Origin: Bacteroidia bacterium
GTDB lineage: Bacteria > Bacteroidota > Bacteroidia > Flavobacteriales_E > Vicingaceae
DNA length: 64,000 nucleotides
NCBI GenBank assembly: GCA_030426475.1
Contig: JAUHYR010000002.1
Location: 1-64,000 of the forward strand
Direction of reading: 5' to 3'
Under the pieces are notes generated by a model. The model did not search any database. It was not told the origin of the DNA and worked only from the letters and a program-made list of their open reading frames with translations. This document shows, one piece after another, positions 33,421 to 42,509 of the stretch. The position numbers were made by a program, and so were the translations under genes. Numbering within the stretch: the first letter of the stretch is position 1; each line of letters starts with the position of its first letter.

Positions 33421-34773
33421 TTAACCGCATTCAGCCCTAACCAAGTCAAGACCTTCTCTTACTATTGATTGAACATTAATTTTTGAAGTACAAGCATACT
33501 CACAAAGAGCAAAATCTTCCGGAGCTACTTCGTAAACTCCTAAATTTTCCATTAATTCAATATCCTTTATTATCATGGCTTTAACCAACTGAACGGGATA
33601 AATGTCAAATGGAAATACTTTTTCATATTGACCTGTCATTACATATGCTCTTTCCTCTCCATTCATATTAGTATTAAGGTCATATTTTTTACCCGACATT
33701 AACCATGAGAAGAAAGTTCTAGATAAACTAAACTTATCAAATCCAGGCGCTATCCATCCAAAAAACTCTCCTTCTCCACCTTCTGGTATTGCAGTAAATT
33801 GGTAATCATAAAAACCTAAATGGCTTTCTTTATTTACCTGAGAACCTGTAAGAGGATTACCGCTGATAAATCTTGTTTTTTCTGTATCTACATTTCCTTC
33901 AATAATAGAAGCAACACTTTGCCCCATTAACATTTTGAAATACTTTGGAGTTTTAACTTGTGAACCACAAACGGCAACTATTCTTGAGGCATCAAACTTT
34001 CCTTCTTTAAATAATCGACCAATGGTTAATACATCTTGTGGTGTTAAATACCACACTTTTTCACCTTTATTTATCGGGTCTATTTTGTGAATTTGCACAC
34101 CCACTAAACCGGCAGGATGCGGTCCGCTAATTTTATTAATTTGAACTCCTCTGGATTTATTAAATACATCAGAGGCTTTTCCTTTTGCATTTATATTCAA
34201 ATGAACTTTACCTTCGGTTAATTTTTTAATTGCATCTAATCCAGTTTGGAATATTTCACCATTTCCATGTAATATAAAATCATTATCTGGCGCTAACGGA
34301 GACGAGTCAAATGCAGAAATAAAAATAGACTTTGGAGTGTCAGCAGGATTAGCAATTACATCATAAGGTCTTTGCTTAATAAACGGCCAACAACCAGATT
34401 TTAAAAGATTTTCAATAATCTGCTCACGGCTCATTGAGTTAGGGTCTCCGGCAGTAAAAGCTTCATATCTTATCTCTTTATCCGCAAGAATAATAACCTC
34501 TAAAATTTTTCTCTTATCTCCTCTTCTAATTTCAGCTATCTCTCCACTTACAGGCGATGTAAATACTATTTTTTCATTCTCTTTGCTATAAAACAATGGA
34601 GTTCCCGCCTTAACTTCAGCTTTTTCTTTTAAAATTAATTTTGGAACTACTCCAGGAAAATCAGTTGGTTTTATAGCTACAGTACTACTGAGAGGTAGAG
34701 ATGCGTGAACTTTTTCAGCTTCGCCTTTAAGCTTAATATTCACACCTCTGCTAATCTTAATGTTTTTAGACAT
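33421..34773 (-). CDS. nqrA: Na+-translocating NADH:quinone reductase subunit A
   Basis: 450 residues, soluble, docking on the cytoplasmic side. The N-terminus KISRGVNIKLKGEAE and the lipoyl-like segment FYSKENEKIVFTSPVSGEIA are family features, as are SGPHPAGLVGVQIHKIDPIN and CEYACTSKINVQSIVREGLD near the end. As first gene of nqrABCDEF it is preceded by a TAATTTTG box on the minus strand. Na+-NQR couples NADH oxidation to Na+ export, which points to a marine or salt-adapted organism. Confidence 0.97.
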   Translation of the reverse strand: MSKNIKISRGVNIKLKGEAEKVHASLPLSSTVAIKPTDFPGVVPKLILKEKAEVKAGTPLFYSKENEKIVFTSPVSGEIAEIRRGDKRKILEVIILADKEIRYEAFTAGDPNSMSREQIIENLLKSGCWPFIKQRPYDVIANPADTPKSIFISAFDSSPLAPDNDFILHGNGEIFQTGLDAIKKLTEGKVHLNINAKGKASDVFNKSRGVQINKISGPHPAGLVGVQIHKIDPINKGEKVWYLTPQDVLTIGRLFKEGKFDASRIVAVCGSQVKTPKYFKMLMGQSVASIIEGNVDTEKTRFISGNPLTGSQVNKESHLGFYDYQFTAIPEGGEGEFFGWIAPGFDKFSLSRTFFSWLMSGKKYDLNTNMNGEERAYVMTGQYEKVFPFDIYPVQLVKAMIIKDIELMENLGVYEVAPEDFALCEYACTSKINVQSIVREGLDLVRAECG

Positions 34774-34797
34774 TTTTGGTGTTTATAAATAGTGGAG

Positions 34798-34805
34798 CAA
34801 AATTA
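34798..34805 (-). promoter_or_regulatory. -7 box TAATTTTG for the nqr operon
   Basis: Exact TAnnTTTG on the minus strand, 24 nt upstream of the nqrA ATG. No clear TTG is seen at -33. Confidence 0.5.
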
Positions 34806-34917
34806 GAATTTCGCTTGTTTTTTGTAAAGAAATAAGGATGTTTAATATAATTTATATTCATTCTAAATAAAATGAATTTGGATTAATTATTGATAGATAG
34901 ATTGAAATCAAAGTTAA

Positions 34918-36219
34918 ATGAATAGTTACCTTAGACGGATGAATTTTTTACTCACTCTTCTTTTCATTTTTGGATTCACTCAATTTGCCTTTTCTCAAGA
35001 TTATTATGATGAAAATATTGGTAAGAATATGGATTATATATATTCTTCTAACATTAAAACTGTTCAACTCTATAATAGTGATTATGATTTATCAGAACCT
35101 ATTATAAAATTAAATAGCGGACAAACACTCACACTTGAATTTGACGAACTTACGAGCAGCTACAAACAATATACTTTCTCCATTCATCACTGTAATTCAG
35201 ACTGGACAATCTCAAATTTATCTCCTGCAGAATACATGACCGGCCCAACTCAAGAATTTATATCTGACTATGATTTATCCTATAATACAGCTATTGCATA
35301 CGTACATTACTCACAAAAAATTCCTTCCTATAACAGTGGTTTTAAAATTGGGGGAAATTATCTAGTAATGGTTCATGAAAATTTCAATGAAGAAAATCCA
35401 ATTTTGGTAAAACGCTTTTTTGTTAATGAAGATATAGTTAAAGTAGATGCTTATTCTACTAAAGCAACACAAGTAAGTAAAATGAACTCCCATCAACAAG
35501 TAAATGTTACGGTAACCATAGATAACGAATCTACTATACAACCCCTAGAACAATTAAAAATTGTTATCCAGCAAAATGGAAGATGGGATAATATTATAGA
35601 GGATATCAAACCTACTTTTATAAGAGGAAATCAAATTATATATGATAATCCAATGAATAAATACTTTGAAGCCGGCAATGAGTTTAGATTCTTAAATATA
35701 AAAGATATGAGATATAAAGACATTAATATTGAAAGTATAACATTTGATGGAAACAATGTGCCAAAAATTATAATTAAACCGGATTTACCTAGAGCAAATC
35801 AACAATACCTAACCTATCAGGATATTAATGGAAAATTATTAATAAAGAACGATAAAGGAAATGATGACGATGTAGAAAGTGATTATTGTAAAGTCAAATT
35901 CATTTTAAAATCTCAAAAAATATCTAATGGAGCTATTTACATATATGGTGAAATCTCAAGCTGGACATATCTTCCTGAATTTGCAATGAATTATAATGAA
36001 GAAACCAATTCTTACGAAAAAGAACTTTTATTAAAGCAGGGTTATTACAATTACTTATACTCTTTTAAGCCCATTGATGAGAATAAAGGAGAAGTTTCAG
36101 TAATAGAAGGCTCATATAAAGAAACAGAAAACACTTACAAGGTTATGATTTACCAAAAAAAACCAAACCAAACAGATGTTTTAATTGGAATTGGGATAGT
36201 AAATTCAGTTAGAAATTAA
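34918..36219 (+). CDS. Type IX secretion system plug protein (DUF5103)
   Basis: 433 residues with a signal peptide ending near FAFSQ (a second possible start is M8). The domain pattern is DUF5103: a beta-rich N-domain (LNSGQTLTLEFDELTSSYKQ, TFSIHHCNSDWTISNLSPAEYM) and a C-terminal beta-sandwich (GAIYIYGEISSWTY, GYYNYLYSF). DUF5103 proteins were identified as the Plug that seals the periplasmic end of the SprA translocon in T9SS. This gene therefore adds a secretion component to a window full of CTD cargo. It shares its stop region (TTAA) with the convergent glycosyltransferase gene. Confidence 0.88.
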   Translation: MNSYLRRMNFLLTLLFIFGFTQFAFSQDYYDENIGKNMDYIYSSNIKTVQLYNSDYDLSEPIIKLNSGQTLTLEFDELTSSYKQYTFSIHHCNSDWTISNLSPAEYMTGPTQEFISDYDLSYNTAIAYVHYSQKIPSYNSGFKIGGNYLVMVHENFNEENPILVKRFFVNEDIVKVDAYSTKATQVSKMNSHQQVNVTVTIDNESTIQPLEQLKIVIQQNGRWDNIIEDIKPTFIRGNQIIYDNPMNKYFEAGNEFRFLNIKDMRYKDINIESITFDGNNVPKIIIKPDLPRANQQYLTYQDINGKLLIKNDKGNDDDVESDYCKVKFILKSQKISNGAIYIYGEISSWTYLPEFAMNYNEETNSYEKELLLKQGYYNYLYSFKPIDENKGEVSVIEGSYKETENTYKVMIYQKKPNQTDVLIGIGIVNSVRN

Positions 36220-37313
36220 GTAAAAATTTCATCAAGTAAAGATTCTTGTTCTTCCCAACAATATTTTTTTGAGGCTATTTTACAATTCTCTTTATATTGC
36301 TTTAGCTTACTTTCATTGTTTAGCATCTCAACTATTTTTGCTGCAACTTCTTTAGGCTTCCTTGAATTTAACACCTCTCCTACTCTACTTTCTAAAACAA
36401 TACTCTTCATTTCGGGTAAATCAGAAACCAAAACCGGAACTTCAGCCATGATGTAATCAAAAAGTTTGTTAGGAAGTGAGTACCTGTAATTCAAGCCTAA
36501 ATCTTCTTCAAGAGAAATCCCCAAATCTGCCTGTAGCGTTATTGATTTAAGTTCATCAGGTAAAATTCTTCCATAAAAAACAACCTTTTCTGCAAGCCTT
36601 AACTTCTCTGCCAACTCTTTCATTTTTTCATACTCATCACCTACCCCAACAATATGCAAAATAGCATCTACATTTTGCATTGATTGAATTGCTAAATTAA
36701 TGCCTCTACCTTTGTTTACAGCACCTTGATAAATTATATTTTTTTTATTTTGACTTAAGACGATAGCTGTATTTTTAGCTTCAGTATTTAAAATCGGATA
36801 ATTATAAACAATCTCCATTGACTTACCAGTAATCGTTTTGTAAAATTCAGCTACTCCCTTTGAAACGGTATAAGCTTTTTTGGTTCTGGAAATCATCCTT
36901 TTTTCCACCCATCTCCAAATCAATTTTTTAAATTTTCTATTAATTAATTCAGGGACTTCGGAAAATGCCTCATGCGCATCAAAAATAATTGGCCGACTAG
37001 TAAATATAGATGCAAAATAATTTGCCGGCAGAGTATCTATATCGTTTGACAGGTAGTAATCAGACTTGTTAAACAGCAAATAAAATAACAACCTTATATT
37101 GTATGTTAAATAAAAAAGGATTCCTTTATTAAACCACAGTTTAAATCGAACTATCCTGTACTTTCTTGTTACTTCATTACTACCAGGTAATTTTCTTCCC
37201 ACTAAAACTACCTCCCAACCCCTTGAATAGAGATAGTTACAAACCTTTTCCACTCTTTGATCAGTAGAAATATCATTAGTGACTGATACTATTATTTTCT
37301 TTTTAATAGTCAT
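36216..37313 (-). CDS. Glycosyltransferase family 4 (GT-B)
   Basis: 365 residues from the ATG at 37313 (a TTG 12 nt earlier is a weaker start). A GT-B fold: the N-domain with SVTNDISTDQRVEKVCNYLY (acceptor side), then IIYQGAVNKGRGINLAIQSM as the start of the nucleotide-sugar domain, GVGDEYEKMKEL, and the conserved acidic region YSLPNKLFDYIMAEVPVLVS with the following SDLPEMK. No membrane span, so it is cytoplasmic or peripheral. Its sugar and acceptor are unknown. The operon context is absent: it overlaps only the convergent plug gene. It may take part in surface polysaccharide or protein glycosylation. Confidence 0.88.
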   Translation of the reverse strand: MTIKKKIIVSVTNDISTDQRVEKVCNYLYSRGWEVVLVGRKLPGSNEVTRKYRIVRFKLWFNKGILFYLTYNIRLLFYLLFNKSDYYLSNDIDTLPANYFASIFTSRPIIFDAHEAFSEVPELINRKFKKLIWRWVEKRMISRTKKAYTVSKGVAEFYKTITGKSMEIVYNYPILNTEAKNTAIVLSQNKKNIIYQGAVNKGRGINLAIQSMQNVDAILHIVGVGDEYEKMKELAEKLRLAEKVVFYGRILPDELKSITLQADLGISLEEDLGLNYRYSLPNKLFDYIMAEVPVLVSDLPEMKSIVLESRVGEVLNSRKPKEVAAKIVEMLNNESKLKQYKENCKIASKKYCWEEQESLLDEIFT

Positions 37314-37376
37314 TCTCAATTGCAAAAATGTATTTTTCTACATAATATTGTTTGGTTTTCAAAGAATACTTTTTTG

Positions 37377-38102
37377 ATGAGTAAGAAATTTCTACTCCTT
37401 TTCTGCCTTATTTTTTCATTTTTCGGTTCAGCCATAGGACAAGAAAAAGACAGTTTAAATACAAATTTATTAAGAGAATTAAATGACCCAAAAAACTGGA
37501 AGTTTGTTTTCTCTTTTGATTCAAGAGCCTCAAGAGTTCTTGACCAAAAAGTGAAGTTCAATGGCTTCAAAATTGGATTTGAATTTAAAGACCGTCATCG
37601 TTTTGGACTTGGCTTTTATGCTTTAAAAAACCCGATAGTTTTACCAAATAACATTATTGTTATTCAAAAACCCGATACGACTGAACAAGAAGTAGATACT
37701 GTTAACTACAACACCAATTTTAATTACACTACCCTGTATTATGAATTTGTTTTTTTTACTAGAAAAAGATGGGAATTTTCCTCAGCTTTTCATTTAGGTA
37801 CAGGAAGAACTACTATTGGCTATACAGATAAATACAAAAGAGACAGTACCTTAATTGATTTTCAAGTACCAATTGGAGCTGTATCAGTTGCGGGACACTA
37901 TAAGGTATTTCCATGGATAGGATTAGGAGCAGGTGTGGGATATAGGTTTGCATTAGTAGGAGATAAAAGGGTAACGGAGGCACTAAATGGTTTTCATACT
38001 ATTTTTAAAGTAAAACTTTTTTTAGGCGATTTATATAGAGGATTTTTTAAAAGAAAAGATGGTTATAGACTAACCTATAAAAAATGTACAGTATGCACAT
38101 AA
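37377..38102 (+). CDS. Putative outer-membrane beta-barrel protein
   Basis: 241 residues from the ATG at 37377; an earlier in-frame ATG at 37320 would bury the signal peptide. KFLLLFCLIFSFFGSAIGQ is a signal peptide. Alternating hydrophobic/aromatic strands follow (NGFKIGFEFKDRHRFGLGFY, TTLYYEFVFFTRKRWEFSSA, GLGAGVGYRFAL), as in small beta-barrels. The C-terminus (LTYKKCTVCT) has two Cys and does not end in a typical aromatic residue. I do not recognise a named family. It is unlinked by terminator to the PKD gene 56 nt downstream. Confidence 0.7.
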   Translation: MSKKFLLLFCLIFSFFGSAIGQEKDSLNTNLLRELNDPKNWKFVFSFDSRASRVLDQKVKFNGFKIGFEFKDRHRFGLGFYALKNPIVLPNNIIVIQKPDTTEQEVDTVNYNTNFNYTTLYYEFVFFTRKRWEFSSAFHLGTGRTTIGYTDKYKRDSTLIDFQVPIGAVSVAGHYKVFPWIGLGAGVGYRFALVGDKRVTEALNGFHTIFKVKLFLGDLYRGFFKRKDGYRLTYKKCTVCT

Positions 38103-38157
38103 TTTAGGCAACCATTTTTTTTATTAACCGTCTTAAGATTTAAAACCACTAACTACT

Positions 38158-41100
38158 ATGCGAAAAATTATATTTAGTCTTATTGCAATTTCTGCATTAT
38201 TCCTTTTTAGCAAATCATCTCATGCTTCCCATATTCCCGGAGCCAATATTTCTTATAAGTGTATTGGTCCAAATCAGTACGAAATAACACTATGGACAAT
38301 TGTGAGATGTCCAAGTTCAAACCCTACCGGAGCATACTTATATATATCAAATGACTGTGGAATTCCTAATACAGGTGTAGTATTTGGAACAGGTTTTACC
38401 ACTACATACACATATGCAAACTATGCTTATGGTTATATACAAAACGATCCGTTACAACATAATGTTAATGTTAGTCAGATATGTAATCAAATGATTAACA
38501 GTACAACCTGTAATGGAGGAACTATTAATGGAGTAAGAATGACCGTATACAAAGGTATTGTTACTTTACCAGGAGGATGTAATTCATGGCACTTTAGTTG
38601 GAACTCTTGTTGTAGAGATAATACTACTAATGTAACAGGACAACCGGGTATTTGGATTGAAACAACAATGAATTCTGCTACCTTCCCTTGCGATAATTCT
38701 CCGTTTATTAATGCTACACCTATTCCATATGCATGTGCAAATCAACAAAACTGTTATAATTTAAATGTTACTGACCCTGATGGAGATAGCCTTAGATTTG
38801 CTTTAGTGGCAGGCCAATCAAGCGCAGGAGGAACGCCCCCAACGGGTACTCCGATACCATACAAAGCCGGTTATTCACCTACTGCGCCAATACCGGGCGT
38901 TACTATTAACCCTAATAACGGTACTATCTGTTTTAATGCAGCTGCGGGAAATTATGTTTTTGCAGTAATGATATACTCCTATGATAAAACTACCGGACAG
39001 CTAAAAGGTACCATGATTTATGATTTTCAAGTGATTTTAATTGCCTGTACTAACAATACCCCTCAGCCACCGTCAGGAGGTGTTAGTAATGCAACAGGAG
39101 GAATGTCTATTGTAAATCCAACTACGGTACAAATTTGTGAAGGTAGTACAGGTTGTTTTGACGTAGTATTTAATGACCCTGATCCCGGGAATACTTTGTA
39201 TGCTTGGTCAACAGCAACTACAGTTCTTCCTGGCATTAATATGACAACTTTAGGAACTAATCCTCTAACAGTAAGATTTTGTTATACTGCTCCTTATGGA
39301 AACACAGGTTTAAACTCCTTTAATATAACTGTTACTGATAGTGTTTGCCCTATTTATGCTCAAACATCATTTGGGGTTGACTTAAGAATAGTTAGTGGTA
39401 TTACTGCAAATGCTGGTCCGGATGTTAATGTCGGATGTAACGGTACAACCAACTTAACAGTTACACCTGGTGGTGGAACCGGTATTTACTCCTATCAATG
39501 GAGTGGGTCAGGATCCGGAACAAATCAATCGTTAAATAATGTTGGACCCGGAACTTATTATATAACAGTTAGTGATAATGGAACTACTTGCTCTGCAACT
39601 GACACTGTTGTTGTAACAGGTGGAATACCTCCTATTCCGGCTTTCAATGCAACCAGCGTTTGTCCGGGAGTTGCAATGCAGTTTAATGATGCTTCAGTAG
39701 CCCAAGGGGCAGCTTTTATTAATGGATGGCAATGGGATATTTTAAATAATGGAACTATTGATTATACAACTCAAAACCCAACCCATACTTTTCCTGCTCC
39801 GGGAACCTATGCGGTTAAATTAATTGTTACTGACAATACCGGCTGTAAAGACTCTATTGTTCAAAATGTTACAGTTTATGACAATCCGAGTGCTAACTTT
39901 AATTCTGTTTCGGTTTGTGCCGGAACTCCTATGAACCTTAACGATGCTTCAAATATTCCTTCGGGAACTATTACAGGATGGCAGTGGGATATTTTAAATG
40001 ACGGAAGCATTGAATATAACACTCAAAATGCATCTCATACTTTTGCTACAGCAGGTAATTATAATGTAAAACTTATTGTAACTAGTGGCAACGGATGTAA
40101 AGACAGCATTGTTTTACCGGTTACTGTCATTAATAACCCTACTGCAAATTTCTCATCTACTACTGTTTGTGAAGGAAGTCCTACTAATTTCAATGATTTA
40201 TCAACCCCTCTAGGAATTAGTAACTGGAGTTGGGACATAAATAATGACGGAACAGTTGAGTATTCTACTCAAAACCCAAATCATACTTTTCCGGCTGCAG
40301 GTAATTATAATGTTGAGTTAGTTGTAAGTGCAGGAGCATGTAAAGACAGTATTGTTATTCCTGTTACTGTTAACCCATTGCCGGCTCCAAGCTTTACATT
40401 TACATCTCAATGTGAAGGTACGGCTATAGCGTTTAATAATACATCTGTTATAGCTAGTGGATCTATTTCAAGTTATACTTGGGACTTTGGAGACAATAGT
40501 CCAACTAGTTCTACAACTAGTCCTAACCACACATATACAGCTTGTGGAAATTACACCGTGAAACTTTATGCTACCTCTACCAACGGATGTACTGACTCTG
40601 TTTCTCAAAACGTACAAGTTTACTGTTTACCAACAGCAGCTTTTACAGCTGACACCGTTTGTATTGGAAATCAAACTTGCTTTTATGATGGATCTAATGT
40701 TATAGGAAGCAACATCACTCAATGGCAATGGAATTTTGGTAACGGAGGAACTTCTGCTATTGGCAGTCCTTGTCATAATTATGCAACAGCTAATGAAATT
40801 CCAGGATATGCAGTTAAGTTGGTAGTTACTTCAAACCAAGGATGTAAGGATTCCATTACTCATTTAACACCTGTTTATTTACAGCCTACTGCAAACTTTA
40901 CAGCAACTAATGAGTGCTTAAATGACTCTGTAGTATTCACAAATACTTCAACAAGTGCAACTAATTATGTATGGTATTATGGAAATGCTAATAATAGTTC
41001 AAATGGACAAGCTACTCATAAATACAAATATAGTTCCGATGGTTCTTACATTGTTAAACTAGTTGCTTCAACAGGAAAAGGTTGTAGTGACTCCATTACT

Positions 41101-42429
41101 AAAACTATTGTGGTTCATCCTATTCCAACAGCTGATTTTAACTTTACAAATGTATGTGACGGACTTTCGCTACCATTAAATGATTTATCATTAGTTAGTA
41201 GCGGAAATATTACCAACTGGGATTGGAATTATGGTGACCTTACTCCAAATGGAAACACCCAAAATACAAGCCACACTTACGGAAACTGTGGTCCATATAA
41301 CGTAACTTTAACTGTTACATCTGATAGCGGATGTACCGATATAATTACAAAACAAGTAGAAGTTTATCCAAATCCTGTTCCCGCATTTACTCCTACAGAT
41401 GTTTGTTTAGGAACTCCTTCACAGTTTACTGATTTAACTACTGTTAATTGTGGAACTACAAACGGAAATATTATTAATTGGAACTGGAATTTTGAAGGTA
41501 CAGGAAATTCGTCTGCTCAAAACCCTAACCATTCATTTAATCAGGCAGGTGTATTTAATACCACATTAATTGTTACTACTTCAAATGGTTGTGTTGATTC
41601 AATTACCAGCCCGGTTACTGTGTATGCTAATCCGGATGTAAACTTTACCTCAGATATTAATGATGGCTGTACTCCGGTTTGTGTTAATTTTATAAACAAC
41701 AGTAATAGCCCTGTTGGCGTTACCACCTATAATTGGGATTTCGGAAATGGTAACGGAACAATAGGAAATAACCCTTCACATTGTTATGACAATAACAGCC
41801 TTTCTGCAAAATCGTTCGATGTTACTGTAATGGCTATTACTAACTACGGTACAAACCAGTGTACCACAGTAGTAAGCCAAGCAAATATGATAAGTGTTTA
41901 TCCTCTTCCGTCAGCTGACTTTACATGGAACCCGGAAATATTAAGCGCAATATATCAACCGGAAGCTAACTTTACAGACTTATCTCAAGGTGCATCCGTT
42001 TGGCTTTGGAATTTTGGTGACGGAGGAACTTCAAATTCACAAAATCCTTCTTATCAGTATGGTGACTCAGGAACCTATGTTATATGGTTGAATATAGAAA
42101 ATCAATATGGATGTAAGGATAGCATATGGAAAACCATAAGAGTTGAGCCTGAATATGCATTATATATTCCTAATACATTTACCCCTGATGGTGATGGGAA
42201 TAATGACTTTTTCTTTACTAAAGGATATGGTATTGAAGAGCAAAGTATGTTGATTTTTGACCGATGGGGAGAAGTTATTTTTGAAGGCTATCAAGTAGAC
42301 TCTAAATGGGACGGAAAAATAAAAGATAAAAGTGTAGGAAAAACTGACGTCTATACATATAAGATAGAAACAAAGGATGTAAAAGGAGAAAGCCATACTT
42401 ACATTGGTAAGGTTACACTACTTAAATAA
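38158..42429 (+). CDS. Giant PKD-repeat adhesin with T9SS type B sorting domain (adhesin 1)
   Basis: 1423 residues. The signal peptide ends near SSHAS. The N-domain (IPGANISYKCIGPNQYEITL onwards, about 300 residues, Cys-rich) is the type seen in Bacteroidota cell-surface proteins of this family. I count ten PKD repeats between about residues 490 and 1340, each with a WxWDF/YGD core and a GCKDSI-type end. The C-terminus NTFTPDGDGNNDFFFTKG, FDRWGEVIFEG and WDGKIK is the gliding-motility-associated type B sorting domain, so it should be secreted and anchored by T9SS. PKD repeats usually act as spacers or binding modules in adhesins. Confidence 0.9.
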   Translation: MRKIIFSLIAISALFLFSKSSHASHIPGANISYKCIGPNQYEITLWTIVRCPSSNPTGAYLYISNDCGIPNTGVVFGTGFTTTYTYANYAYGYIQNDPLQHNVNVSQICNQMINSTTCNGGTINGVRMTVYKGIVTLPGGCNSWHFSWNSCCRDNTTNVTGQPGIWIETTMNSATFPCDNSPFINATPIPYACANQQNCYNLNVTDPDGDSLRFALVAGQSSAGGTPPTGTPIPYKAGYSPTAPIPGVTINPNNGTICFNAAAGNYVFAVMIYSYDKTTGQLKGTMIYDFQVILIACTNNTPQPPSGGVSNATGGMSIVNPTTVQICEGSTGCFDVVFNDPDPGNTLYAWSTATTVLPGINMTTLGTNPLTVRFCYTAPYGNTGLNSFNITVTDSVCPIYAQTSFGVDLRIVSGITANAGPDVNVGCNGTTNLTVTPGGGTGIYSYQWSGSGSGTNQSLNNVGPGTYYITVSDNGTTCSATDTVVVTGGIPPIPAFNATSVCPGVAMQFNDASVAQGAAFINGWQWDILNNGTIDYTTQNPTHTFPAPGTYAVKLIVTDNTGCKDSIVQNVTVYDNPSANFNSVSVCAGTPMNLNDASNIPSGTITGWQWDILNDGSIEYNTQNASHTFATAGNYNVKLIVTSGNGCKDSIVLPVTVINNPTANFSSTTVCEGSPTNFNDLSTPLGISNWSWDINNDGTVEYSTQNPNHTFPAAGNYNVELVVSAGACKDSIVIPVTVNPLPAPSFTFTSQCEGTAIAFNNTSVIASGSISSYTWDFGDNSPTSSTTSPNHTYTACGNYTVKLYATSTNGCTDSVSQNVQVYCLPTAAFTADTVCIGNQTCFYDGSNVIGSNITQWQWNFGNGGTSAIGSPCHNYATANEIPGYAVKLVVTSNQGCKDSITHLTPVYLQPTANFTATNECLNDSVVFTNTSTSATNYVWYYGNANNSSNGQATHKYKYSSDGSYIVKLVASTGKGCSDSITKTIVVHPIPTADFNFTNVCDGLSLPLNDLSLVSSGNITNWDWNYGDLTPNGNTQNTSHTYGNCGPYNVTLTVTSDSGCTDIITKQVEVYPNPVPAFTPTDVCLGTPSQFTDLTTVNCGTTNGNIINWNWNFEGTGNSSAQNPNHSFNQAGVFNTTLIVTTSNGCVDSITSPVTVYANPDVNFTSDINDGCTPVCVNFINNSNSPVGVTTYNWDFGNGNGTIGNNPSHCYDNNSLSAKSFDVTVMAITNYGTNQCTTVVSQANMISVYPLPSADFTWNPEILSAIYQPEANFTDLSQGASVWLWNFGDGGTSNSQNPSYQYGDSGTYVIWLNIENQYGCKDSIWKTIRVEPEYALYIPNTFTPDGDGNNDFFFTKGYGIEEQSMLIFDRWGEVIFEGYQVDSKWDGKIKDKSVGKTDVYTYKIETKDVKGESHTYIGKVTLLK

Positions 42430-42454
42430 TTACAAACTAACTTATTAAAAAAGG

Positions 42455-42478
42455 AAGGTTGCTTCGGCAACCTTTTTT
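42455..42478 (+). terminator. UUCG-loop terminator after adhesin 1
   Basis: AAGGTTGC, TTCG, GCAACCTT then T: an 8-bp stem capped with the extra-stable UUCG tetraloop. Confidence 0.9.
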
Positions 42479-42481
42479 ATA

Positions 42482-42489
42482 TACATTCG
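42482..42489 (+). promoter_or_regulatory. -7 box TACATTCG for adhesin 2
   Basis: The TAnnTTCG variant, 20 nt before the ATG at 42510, starting just after the terminator T run. The same box precedes gldA. Confidence 0.5.
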
Positions 42490-42509
42490 TCTTGCTCTAA
42501 ATCCCTACT

